NCBI RefSeq assembly: GCF_022340925.1
Contig: NZ_JAJDNA010000079.1
Span: forward strand, 1-47,971
Origin: Thiocapsa sp.
Lineage (GTDB): Bacteria > Pseudomonadota > Gammaproteobacteria > Chromatiales > Chromatiaceae
Reading direction: 5' to 3'
Length of the DNA stretch: 47,971 bases
Positions 25,766-32,804 of the stretch are shown here, one piece after another (position 1 is the stretch's first letter; each line of letters starts with the position of its first letter). Both the position numbers and the translations under genes were made by a program. A model generated the notes under the pieces. It saw only the letters and a program-made list of their open reading frames with translations. It had not been told where the DNA came from and did not search any database.

Positions 25766-26965
25766 ATGATCAGCATCACCGGCTTCACCCACCGCGATGC
25801 GCTCCGGGATCTGATCCGGCGCTGGATGCTCGATCAGCTCGAGCCTTCCGACACCACCGAGCTGCTGCAGCTGGTTCACTTCAACTCGGTCTACGTGGGC
25901 CGCTATCTGCCGATCCTCGCCGAGGGCATCCTGCGTCGGCTGCGCGGCAGCCGGCTCTCGAGTCGAGCTTCATTCACGAAGGGTGACCTCAAGGACCAGC
26001 TGGTCGCCCACCTGCCGCGTGCGTCCGAGCGGGCAGATCGGCTGATTGCCGCCTATCGGGCCGAGCCGGGGCTGTATTATCGAGAGACCCCTTATTGTGG
26101 CAGGCTCTATTTCGTCGAGGGGGACGGCAGGAGGATCTATGCCGGCTCCAGCCGCATCAAGCGCATCCGGCGGCTCGCCGAGAAATCGGCGCGGCGCGTC
26201 GTGGACTGGCTCTACGGGGAGATCAGGCGCCGGGCGCCGCTCGGACCGGTCGATCCGGAGGCCTGTTTTGGCCGCCCGGTCGATGAGACCGGTGAGGGGC
26301 AGAGAGCGCCCGTGTTGATGCTTCGAAGGTCCGAGCGCGAGCTGCTGCGTCGCCTCCGAGCGGCGGGACCGGACCGCTTGTCCGATGACCTCGAGGTCAA
26401 CGACGTTGCCGGCATCAAGGTCATCGTCGAGCCGGGCGACGAGGGGCGTCTGCTCGGCGTCCTGCAGGAGCTGGGATGTCGACTGGTGGAGCGGGAGATC
26501 CATCGGGGCGACTATCAGGCGGTGAATCTGCTCGTCGACTATTCGCCGGACAGGGGGCGGATCCTTGCCCAGGCGCTCCCGGCGAAGGTCCTCCGGGTCT
26601 TTCGGGACCATGGCATCGGGGCCGAGACCGCCAACCGGTGGTTCGATGCCTTCATCGCTGGCGGAGAGCCCAGCGCCCGGGTCGAGATCATCTACTCGGA
26701 CTACGAAGAGACGCTCGAGGGCGAGATCGGTCGCTGCATGCACGAGGACCGCATCATTCGCCAGCGACGGCTGCACGCCTACCAGAGTCAGCTCGCACAG
26801 AATGTCGAGTTCCTGCTCGAGCTGATCTTTACGCTTCCGGCCGCGCCCGACGCCCGTCTCGAGCGGCTGCCGGTTCGGCTCTGGGACCGCTACCTTCCGG
26901 ATTACTTCGATGAGGTCAAGCGGACGCTCTTTCGCCTCCCATCGGTCGAGCTGAACCCGGATTGA
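25766..26965 (+). CDS. Unrecognised protein with distant RelA/SpoT synthetase-like motifs
   Basis: A 399-aa soluble protein I cannot place firmly. Its second half carries the pattern of a RelA/SpoT nucleotidyltransferase domain: VNDVAGIKVIVEP (D213, like DIAGIR), HRGDYQAVNLLVDY (like the GYRSLH segment, with Asn for His), and ARVEIIYSDYEETLEG (E307, like EIQIRT). D213 and E307 are spaced like the metal-binding acids of (p)ppGpp synthetases. Basic stretches (SSRIKRIRRLAEKSARRV, ERELLRRLRAAG) could supply the nucleotide-contacting Lys/Arg. The N-terminal ~120 residues are unassigned. Product and substrate are unknown. It is 129 nt after the radical SAM gene and abuts the flavoprotein gene. Confidence 0.62.
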   Translation: MISITGFTHRDALRDLIRRWMLDQLEPSDTTELLQLVHFNSVYVGRYLPILAEGILRRLRGSRLSSRASFTKGDLKDQLVAHLPRASERADRLIAAYRAEPGLYYRETPYCGRLYFVEGDGRRIYAGSSRIKRIRRLAEKSARRVVDWLYGEIRRRAPLGPVDPEACFGRPVDETGEGQRAPVLMLRRSERELLRRLRAAGPDRLSDDLEVNDVAGIKVIVEPGDEGRLLGVLQELGCRLVEREIHRGDYQAVNLLVDYSPDRGRILAQALPAKVLRVFRDHGIGAETANRWFDAFIAGGEPSARVEIIYSDYEETLEGEIGRCMHEDRIIRQRRLHAYQSQLAQNVEFLLELIFTLPAAPDARLERLPVRLWDRYLPDYFDEVKRTLFRLPSVELNPD

Positions 26966-26989
26966 ATGCCTGCGTCGGGGGTCACCTTC

Positions 26990-28366
26990 ATGTCAGCCAA
27001 GCACGTCGACGTCGTCATCATCGGGGCCGGGCCGGCGGGCCTCTTCGCCGGCTTGCGGCTCGCGGGCCACCTCGAGGTTCTGCTGCTGGACCGCAGGCCG
27101 CGGCCGGGCGGCGCCGGGGGCGCCACCGACGGCAAGCTCAACCTCTCGCCGCACATCGGCCTCGATCTGGCGGAGCTTGGTCTGTCCGAGGAGGAGGCGA
27201 CCCGTCGTATCGAGGAAGTGGATCGGATCTTTCTGGATCACGGCGCCGATCCGACCCTCCATGGCCTGGACGAGGCACGCGTCCAATGGTGGCTGGAGCG
27301 GGTCTCCTGGGTCCGTCGGCGCACGCTCAAGGGGGGATGGGACATTCAGCTGGTCCCGGTGGTGCAGCGGCACATGGGGACCGACTTCGCACACCGGGTC
27401 ACGGGCGCCATGGCCGGCACCGTCAGACAGCGCGGCGGGACCTTCCTGTTCGAGACCGAGGTCACTGACCTCCAGAGGTCGCCCGACGGCCGTTTCCTGG
27501 TCGAGACCAGTCGAGGTGCCTTCCGCGCACCATACGTGGTCTGCTCGCCGGGCCGCGAGGGTGCCTACTGGTTCAGGGAGAAGGCGCGTGCGCTCGGGGT
27601 GCGCACCGGCTATGGCGCGATCGACATCGGCTGCAGGGTGGAAATTGCGTCGGCCGTGTACGAGGAGATCACCGATGTCCTCTATGACCCCAAGCTCATC
27701 TTTTGCACCCCGACGCATCAGGACCGCACGCGCACCTTCTGCACCAACCCCGGCGGACACGTCCGGGTCGAGGAGCACCGCGGCTTTCGTCTGGTCAACG
27801 GGGACGCGCTCAAGGCGGCCAAGACGGCGAACACGAACTTCGCGATCCTGAACACGGTCAGTATGACGGAGCCGGTGCAGGACACCACCGAGATGGGGCA
27901 TCAGGTGGCCCGATTCGCCAACTTCTGGGGCGGCGGCAACAGTCTCATCGTGCAGCGCTGGGGTGATCTGATCGCCGGCAGGCGATCCAAGGCGCAGACC
28001 TTCTATTCGGCTGAGCTGGGTTTCGACAAGCTGCTGCCGACGCTGCCTCCCGGGCCGGGTGTCACGCCGGGTGACATCTCCTTCGCGTACCCGGGGCGGA
28101 TCGTCCGCAACCTCCAGGAGAGCCTGGAGCTGCTCGCGCGGGTGATCCCCGGGGTCGCCCACCCATCGACCGCCGTCTATGTGCCGGAGATCAAGTTCTA
28201 CGACGTGCGTTACCCCACCCGCCGCGATCTGGAGACCGACGTCCCCGGCCTCTTCGTCGCGGGCGACGGGGCCGGGAAGTCGCGCGGCATCGTGGGAGCG
28301 GCGGTCAACGGTCTGATGGCGGCGGAGGGCATCCTGGATCGGGTTCGCGCACAGGCAGCGCAATGA
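26990..28366 (+). CDS. FAD-dependent dehydrogenase of the COG2509 type
   Basis: A 458-aa flavoprotein. The N-terminal Rossmann FAD-binding motif is VVIIGAGPAGLFAGLRLA, followed by the family signature GGAGGATDGKLNLSPHIG and, at the C-terminus, PGLFVAGDGAGKSRGIVGAA, the second FAD-contact loop. These match uncharacterised FAD-dependent dehydrogenases (COG2509). The start is taken at 26990 (MSAKHVDVVIIG). An in-frame ATG at 26966, directly after the previous stop, would add 8 residues. The tiny gap to the RelA/SpoT-like gene implies co-transcription. Its substrate is unknown. Confidence 0.85.
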   Translation: MSAKHVDVVIIGAGPAGLFAGLRLAGHLEVLLLDRRPRPGGAGGATDGKLNLSPHIGLDLAELGLSEEEATRRIEEVDRIFLDHGADPTLHGLDEARVQWWLERVSWVRRRTLKGGWDIQLVPVVQRHMGTDFAHRVTGAMAGTVRQRGGTFLFETEVTDLQRSPDGRFLVETSRGAFRAPYVVCSPGREGAYWFREKARALGVRTGYGAIDIGCRVEIASAVYEEITDVLYDPKLIFCTPTHQDRTRTFCTNPGGHVRVEEHRGFRLVNGDALKAAKTANTNFAILNTVSMTEPVQDTTEMGHQVARFANFWGGGNSLIVQRWGDLIAGRRSKAQTFYSAELGFDKLLPTLPPGPGVTPGDISFAYPGRIVRNLQESLELLARVIPGVAHPSTAVYVPEIKFYDVRYPTRRDLETDVPGLFVAGDGAGKSRGIVGAAVNGLMAAEGILDRVRAQAAQ

Positions 28367-28477
28367 TCGCGTCGAGCCAGCCCGCTCTGCAGCGGCGCGC
28401 GCCCCTGCACCCGGGGGCGGATCCAGCTGGCGCGGCGCAGGGCGCGTGGGGGCGCGATCGCGGGCGTTGGGCTGCGC

Positions 28478-29077
28478 TCAGCGTTCCATCAGCTCAAGGA
28501 CGTACCCCGCCACGCCGTCCATCAGCATCTGCACCGCCATCATGATCAGGAGCATCCCGGTGAGCCGGACCAGCGCCCTCAGGGTGCGGGGGCCCAGCTT
28601 CTCCATCAGCAGCCCGGAGCCCACCAAGATGGCGGCGCTGACGCACCAGGCGGCCGTCAGGGAAGCGAGCCAGGTCCAGAAGCGAGCCGGCTCACGACTC
28701 ACCAGCAGCAGCACCGCCGCGAGCGCAGAGGGGCCGGCGATCATGGGGATCGCGAGCGGGACGATGAAGGGCTCGTCGTGGAGCTCCCGGCGCTCGATGA
28801 CCTCCTGATCCGGGAAGACCATCCGCAGCGCGATGATGAAGAGCACCACCCCACCGGCAACCCCGAGCGCCGGCTGCTCGAGTCCCAGGTACCGCAGGAC
28901 GACATCGCCGCCCGCCAGAAATCCCACCAACACCAGGTAGGCAATGACCAGCTCCCGCCCGATGATGCGGATCCGCCGGGCGCGCGGGTAACGGCCGAGC
29001 AGCGAATGGAACACCGGGATGTTCCCCAGCGGGTCCATGATGATCGCGAGCAGGATGGCGGCGGAAAGCAGATCCAT
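28478..29077 (-). CDS. MarC family integral membrane protein
   Basis: A 199-aa protein with six predicted membrane segments. The conserved MarC opening (LAIIMDPLGNIPVF) and the second half-repeat (PLAIPMIAGPSALAAVLLL) are present, as in the NAAT/MarC (YhgN, YchE) family. These proteins are annotated as multiple-antibiotic-resistance related, but MarC itself does not confer resistance and its substrate is unknown. It is convergent with the flavoprotein gene (111 bp apart) and divergent from sbtA. A perfect palindrome lies 60 bp upstream of its start. Confidence 0.92.
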   Translation of the reverse strand: MDLLSAAILLAIIMDPLGNIPVFHSLLGRYPRARRIRIIGRELVIAYLVLVGFLAGGDVVLRYLGLEQPALGVAGGVVLFIIALRMVFPDQEVIERRELHDEPFIVPLAIPMIAGPSALAAVLLLVSREPARFWTWLASLTAAWCVSAAILVGSGLLMEKLGPRTLRALVRLTGMLLIMMAVQMLMDGVAGYVLELMER

Positions 29078-29136
29078 CCAATAAGTCTAGCCCCGCAGCC
29101 CGCCAGTCGCGGCACAAACCGCGCTCGCCCCAAGTC

Positions 29137-29160
29137 CGACAGGCTCCTAGGAGCCTGTCG
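29137..29160. repeat. Perfect 24-bp palindrome centred on CCTAGG
   Basis: The arms CGACAGGCTCCT (29137-29148) and AGGAGCCTGTCG (29149-29160) are perfect reverse complements with no spacer. It lies in the divergent marC/sbtA promoter region. Its right half, CCTAGGAGCCT, recurs at 10256-10266 and 42063-42073, also between genes. It could be an operator or the remains of a repetitive element. Confidence 0.6.
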
Positions 29161-29358
29161 CGCGATCGGCGGCGTGTCCTTGTGGCATCGCGGGGCGCTT
29201 GGCCGACATCTGGGTTTGGATGCCGGTCGGCGTCGGCAGCGATCGACCTTCGCTGATCCGAGCAATCAACAATATCGATTAGTCGCGAGCGAGGCGCGGC
29301 GGTAGCCTCCGGTCACGTCCCGACGATTCGCATCCTTGCTCGGGACCACGGAGGCTCG

Positions 29359-30369
29359 ATGTCCGCGTTTTCCAACCTGTTGATCCCGGCCGTATTGTTC
29401 TTCGCACTCGGCTTCATCGCACGCCTGATCAAGTCGGATCTGCGCTTCCCTCCGGATCTCGCGAAGATCCTATCCATCTATCTGCTGGTCTCGATCGGCC
29501 TGCACGGCGGCGTGGAATTGGCGCGGGCGGACCTCGGCGAGGCCTTGGCGGCGGTGTTCTGGGCGTTCGCACTCGGTCTGCTGCTTCCGGTGATCGGTTA
29601 TGGGTTGCTGCTTGCGACTCGGCGCGTCGACTCGCTCGACGCTGCCGCGATCGCGGCGCACTATGGCTCGGTCAGTGCCGGGACCTTCCTCACCGCCATC
29701 GCCTTCCTCGGCAGCCAAGGGGTGGACTACGAGCGCTATCCGCTGATCATGCTCGCGGTCATGGAGTCCCCGGCCATCGTCGTCGGGTTGTTGCTCGCCA
29801 CCTGGAGCCGGGGTCGCTTGGCTGCGGCGGACCCCGAGCGCGTCGCGGCGCGGACAGAGCGTGGCAACGGCGGTATGGCGGAGATCCTGCGCGAGGCGTT
29901 CACCAACGGAAGTGTCGTGCTCCTGGTCGGCTCGATGCTGATCGGCGCTATCGCGAATCCCAAGGCAATGGAGTCGCTGCACCCCTTCACGACCGACATC
30001 TTCATGGGCATGTTATGCCTGTTCCTGCTGGAGATGGGGATGGAGGCAGCGCGGCGATTCGGCGACTTCCGGCGGGTCGGGCTTGTCCTCGGCGGGTTTG
30101 GAGTGGTGATGCCGCTGCTCGGTGGTCTGATCGGCGTGATGATCGGGCATTCCATCCTCGGCTTCGGGGTCGGCGGTACGACACTGGTCGCCGTGCTGGG
30201 CGCCAGCGCCTCCTACATCGCGGTACCGCCTGCGATGCGGCTCGCGGTGCCCGAGGCCAATCCGTCTTTCTATCTCACCCTGTCGCTTGGTGTGACCTTT
30301 CCCTTCAATGTCGTCGTCGGCATCCCGGTCTATTACCATCTGGCCCTGTTGATGGCGGGCGGGACCTGA
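29359..30369 (+). CDS. sbtA: SbtA-type sodium-dependent bicarbonate transporter
   Basis: A 336-aa inner-membrane protein with about ten hydrophobic segments in two inverted halves. It matches the SbtA (DUF897) family: SIYLLVSIGLHGGVELA, AHYGSVSAGTFLTAIAFL and GMLCLFLLEMGMEAARR, with a second GASASYIAVPPAMRLA repeat near the end. SbtA uses the Na+ gradient to import HCO3-, feeding CO2 fixation. A good Shine-Dalgarno (GGAGG) precedes the ATG. It is followed 73 nt later by its usual regulator SbtB. This suggests, but does not prove, a CO2-concentrating autotroph. Confidence 0.93.
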   Translation: MSAFSNLLIPAVLFFALGFIARLIKSDLRFPPDLAKILSIYLLVSIGLHGGVELARADLGEALAAVFWAFALGLLLPVIGYGLLLATRRVDSLDAAAIAAHYGSVSAGTFLTAIAFLGSQGVDYERYPLIMLAVMESPAIVVGLLLATWSRGRLAAADPERVAARTERGNGGMAEILREAFTNGSVVLLVGSMLIGAIANPKAMESLHPFTTDIFMGMLCLFLLEMGMEAARRFGDFRRVGLVLGGFGVVMPLLGGLIGVMIGHSILGFGVGGTTLVAVLGASASYIAVPPAMRLAVPEANPSFYLTLSLGVTFPFNVVVGIPVYYHLALLMAGGT

Positions 30370-30442
30370 CCAACAGACGCCGCTGGGCGCCGCCCAGACT
30401 GCCATTGGCCTTGTTCAGAGCGAGTCGTAGGAGCCAACAAAC

Positions 30443-30766
30443 ATGCACCGACTCTACCCCCAAAAACTCGTCACCGTCATCACCACGGATGTGCTTGAGG
30501 ATCGCCTGGTCGCGCTGATGCGCCGCTGCGGCGCCAGCGGCTATACCCTGCTGCGTGCCCGTGGTGCCGGCGCCGAGGGGCTGCAGTCCGGAAACCTGGA
30601 TGTCGACACCAATCTGCTCCTGAAGGTCATCCTTCCGACAGAGCGCCTGACCGGCCTGCTCGATGAGCTGGACGCGCTCATCGGTACAGGCTACCACCTG
30701 ACCGTGTTCGTCGCCGATGTCGCGGTGCTCGGCCATGAGAAGTTCGAGCGACCGATGCTTGCGTGA
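30443..30766 (+). CDS. SbtB-like PII-family regulator
   Basis: A 107-aa PII-like (ferredoxin-fold) protein, the length of SbtB. The core has VTVITTDVLEDRLVALMRRCGASGYTLLRARGAG, a short T-loop-like stretch (GAEGLQSGN) and a second beta-alpha-beta unit. SbtB trimers bind adenine nucleotides (including cAMP) and gate SbtA. The C-terminal redox CGPxGC motif of some cyanobacterial SbtB proteins is absent (it ends EKFERPMLA). The position directly after sbtA and the fold support the assignment; ligand choice is not visible. Confidence 0.85.
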   Translation: MHRLYPQKLVTVITTDVLEDRLVALMRRCGASGYTLLRARGAGAEGLQSGNLDVDTNLLLKVILPTERLTGLLDELDALIGTGYHLTVFVADVAVLGHEKFERPMLA

Positions 30767-30769
30767 GAC

Positions 30770-30795
30770 AAACGCTCGCGTCCGGGCGAGCGTTT
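30770..30795 (+). terminator. Likely intrinsic terminator of sbtA-sbtB
   Basis: A perfect 10-bp stem AAACGCTCGC (30770-30779) / GCGAGCGTTT (30786-30795) with a 6-nt loop lies just after the sbtB stop (30764-30766). The 3' arm ends in TTT but no longer U tract follows, so termination may be partial. Confidence 0.65.
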
Positions 30796-31290
30796 CGGCA
30801 GCGGCATCCTCGGGTCAGGTGTGAGGGGAGGTGCCCCGGCGGTTTCGGGCCGCAACGCAGGCATTGCCGGGAGCCTGATCAGCCGCTCAGATGATCCGGC
30901 TCGCCCCCCGATGCGCTTGAAGACGCAAGGTCGAGACTTTCACACGCTCTGTTCGGGCTGCTAAACTCCGCGCTCTGTCGGATGCGGCCCGGATCATCGT
31001 GTCGGCCACCCCGCTCGCCGCCCCCCCGGCGGACAAGCGTTCCGTTTAGGGAGGGCCGAGGGACGCGTCCCAACAGGGAGCGGTGCTCAGCGTCTGAAAA
31101 GGTCGGGCCTCTCAAGCGCGGCACAAGGTACGCCGGCCTGCCGGGGCGGCACGTCGCCTGAGGTCTTTCCGGGTCGTTCGCGATTTGGCGCCGTTGCGAG
31201 GGCCTCTGGGGTGCCCCCGCGGGGGGCCGGACGGGAACCTGATCAAGTCTGGCGCTTTCCTGTCCACCTCGATCTGGTGTTGTCTTCCCG
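30796..31290. other. 495-bp gap without a recognised gene
   Basis: Between the sbtB terminator and the Ca2+/Na+ exchanger. The open frames here show no protein-like sequence, and no RNA gene or clear repeat was seen. It presumably contains the exchanger promoter, but no convincing -35/-10 pair stands out. Confidence 0.4.
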
Positions 31291-32262
31291 ATGGTCTTGC
31301 CTTCACTCGCAGTCGTTTTTGGTCTGGCGCTGTTGGTCTGGAGCGCCGATCGCTTCGTCGAAGGCGCCGCCGCGACGGCCCAGCATCTGGGCATGCCGCC
31401 CCTGCTGATCGGCATGGTGATCATCGGCTTCGGGACCTCGGCTCCCGAGATGGTCGTCTCCGCGTTTGCGGCCCTGCAGGGCAACCCCGGGCTCGCACTC
31501 GGGAATGCCTATGGATCCAACATCACCAACATCGCATTGATCCTGGGTCTGACGGCCATCATCAGCCCGATCGCGGTGCATTCTGGTGTCCTCCGTAAGG
31601 AGCTGCCGATCCTCACCGCTGTCACCGCCTTCGCCCTGATCATGCTCCTGGACGGCGAGCTCACCAGACTCGACGCCTGGGTCTATCTGCTGGTCTTTTG
31701 CACGCTGATCGGCTGGAGCATTTGGGAAGGCCTTCGCGAACGCTTCGACGCCTTTGGGGTCGAGGTGACGCAGGAGTTGCAGGCCCACCGGATGCCGCTG
31801 TCCCGCGCCTTACTCTGGCTGGCCGTGGGCCTGGTCTTCCTGATCCTCAGCTCGCGCCTGTTGGTGTGGGGTGCGGTCGAGATCGCGCATGCCGCAGGCG
31901 TGAGCGATCTCATCATCGGACTGACGATCGTCGCGGTGGGCACCTCTCTGCCTGAGCTCGCCTCGGCGATCATTGCCGCCCGCAAGGGCGAGCACGACCT
32001 GGCACTCGGGAATGTGATCGGGTCGAACATGTTCAACACACTCGCGGTCGTCGGCATCGCCGGGGCGATCCATCCCATGCCGGTGCCCCCGGAGGTGGTC
32101 TCCCGTGACATGCTGGTGATGGGGCTGCTCACCCTGTCCTTGTTCGTGTTCGGGTACGGGTTTCGCGGGCCGGGTCGGATCAACAGGCTCGAGGGATTGC
32201 TGCTCTCCATCGCCTATGTCGGTTACACGGGTTATCTGGTCAGCACCGTTTTCGGGCCGTGA
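31291..32262 (+). CDS. Calcium/sodium antiporter (CaCA family, YrbG-like)
   Basis: A 323-aa inner-membrane cation exchanger with about ten membrane segments and two alpha-repeats: GFGTSAPEMVVSAFAALQGN with LGNAYGSNITN, and VGTSLPELASAIIAARKG with LGNVIGSNMFN. The conserved acidic residues of the GTSxPE motifs coordinate Ca2+/Na+. It exchanges Ca2+ for Na+ across the inner membrane. No Shine-Dalgarno is evident near the ATG at 31291, so the exact start is not certain, but family similarity begins within a few residues. It stands alone, upstream of the cobalamin riboswitch. Confidence 0.93.
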   Translation: MVLPSLAVVFGLALLVWSADRFVEGAAATAQHLGMPPLLIGMVIIGFGTSAPEMVVSAFAALQGNPGLALGNAYGSNITNIALILGLTAIISPIAVHSGVLRKELPILTAVTAFALIMLLDGELTRLDAWVYLLVFCTLIGWSIWEGLRERFDAFGVEVTQELQAHRMPLSRALLWLAVGLVFLILSSRLLVWGAVEIAHAAGVSDLIIGLTIVAVGTSLPELASAIIAARKGEHDLALGNVIGSNMFNTLAVVGIAGAIHPMPVPPEVVSRDMLVMGLLTLSLFVFGYGFRGPGRINRLEGLLLSIAYVGYTGYLVSTVFGP

Positions 32263-32373
32263 AACGCGGCGCATAGGCGCCGCTCATCGGATTGATCCGT
32301 GTCAGGCATCTGCGTCGAGCCTGCCCTCGGGGCATTGACCGGACCATCGAAATAACCATAACGTTCGGGCTTG

Positions 32374-32570
32374 ATCTTCCGGTGCCTCAAGGGTGTTCGC
32401 CCGAGGGGTTAAACGGGAAGCCGGTGCGCGGGTCCCTCGCGGGTCTGCAACGCCGGCGCTGCCCCCGCAACGGTAGACGAGTCAAGACGCGGCATCCGTG
32501 CCACTGTGAGTCATCATGGGAAGGCGCCGCGTCGGGGTTCGACCCCGCTCGTGAGCCCGGAGACCGGCCA
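32374..32570 (+). ncRNA. Cobalamin (AdoCbl) riboswitch
   Basis: The conserved cobalamin aptamer elements appear in order: GGTGCC near the 5' end (32381), AAACGGGAAGCCGGTGCG, CTGCCCCCGCAACGG (around 32459-32473), GCCACTG (32500-32506), GGGAAGGCGCCGCG, and the B12 box GCCCGGAGACCGGCC (32555-32569). It lies 235 nt upstream of btuB, in the expected position. Ligand binding should reduce expression of btuB and perhaps the whole downstream cobalamin cluster. Confidence 0.95.
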
Positions 32571-32804
32571 GAGGATCGGGGATCCTTTCCTGCGGGAGTG
32601 CGTCTCGGCGAGGAGGTCGCGGCGTTCGGCCGTCGCCGGATCGAACACCCGGGAGGGGTCCCGAGCCGGGGTCGCGGGGCGCGACTGGCCGGGATGCTTG
32701 CCGAGTGGATCGTCCACTGCCTCGCTCTCGTCCGATCATTCTCTCCCGACCCCTTCTTTCGTCGGCCTGTGCGGGTGCGCTCGGGTCACCGTTGGAGTGT
32801 GTCG

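Noticed and set aside
24386..25879. 497-codon reverse open frame over the radical SAM gene
   Set aside because: Opposes a gene with an intact CxxxCxxC cluster and clear ribosome-binding site; its translation is unremarkable.
26993..28363. 456-codon reverse open frame over the flavoprotein gene
   Set aside because: The forward frame has both FAD motifs; the reverse frame has none.
32292..32804. Upstream extension of the btuB reading frame
   Set aside because: It runs through the cobalamin riboswitch and lacks a signal peptide; MNSHVFAAG at 32805 has both a signal peptide and a GGAG site.
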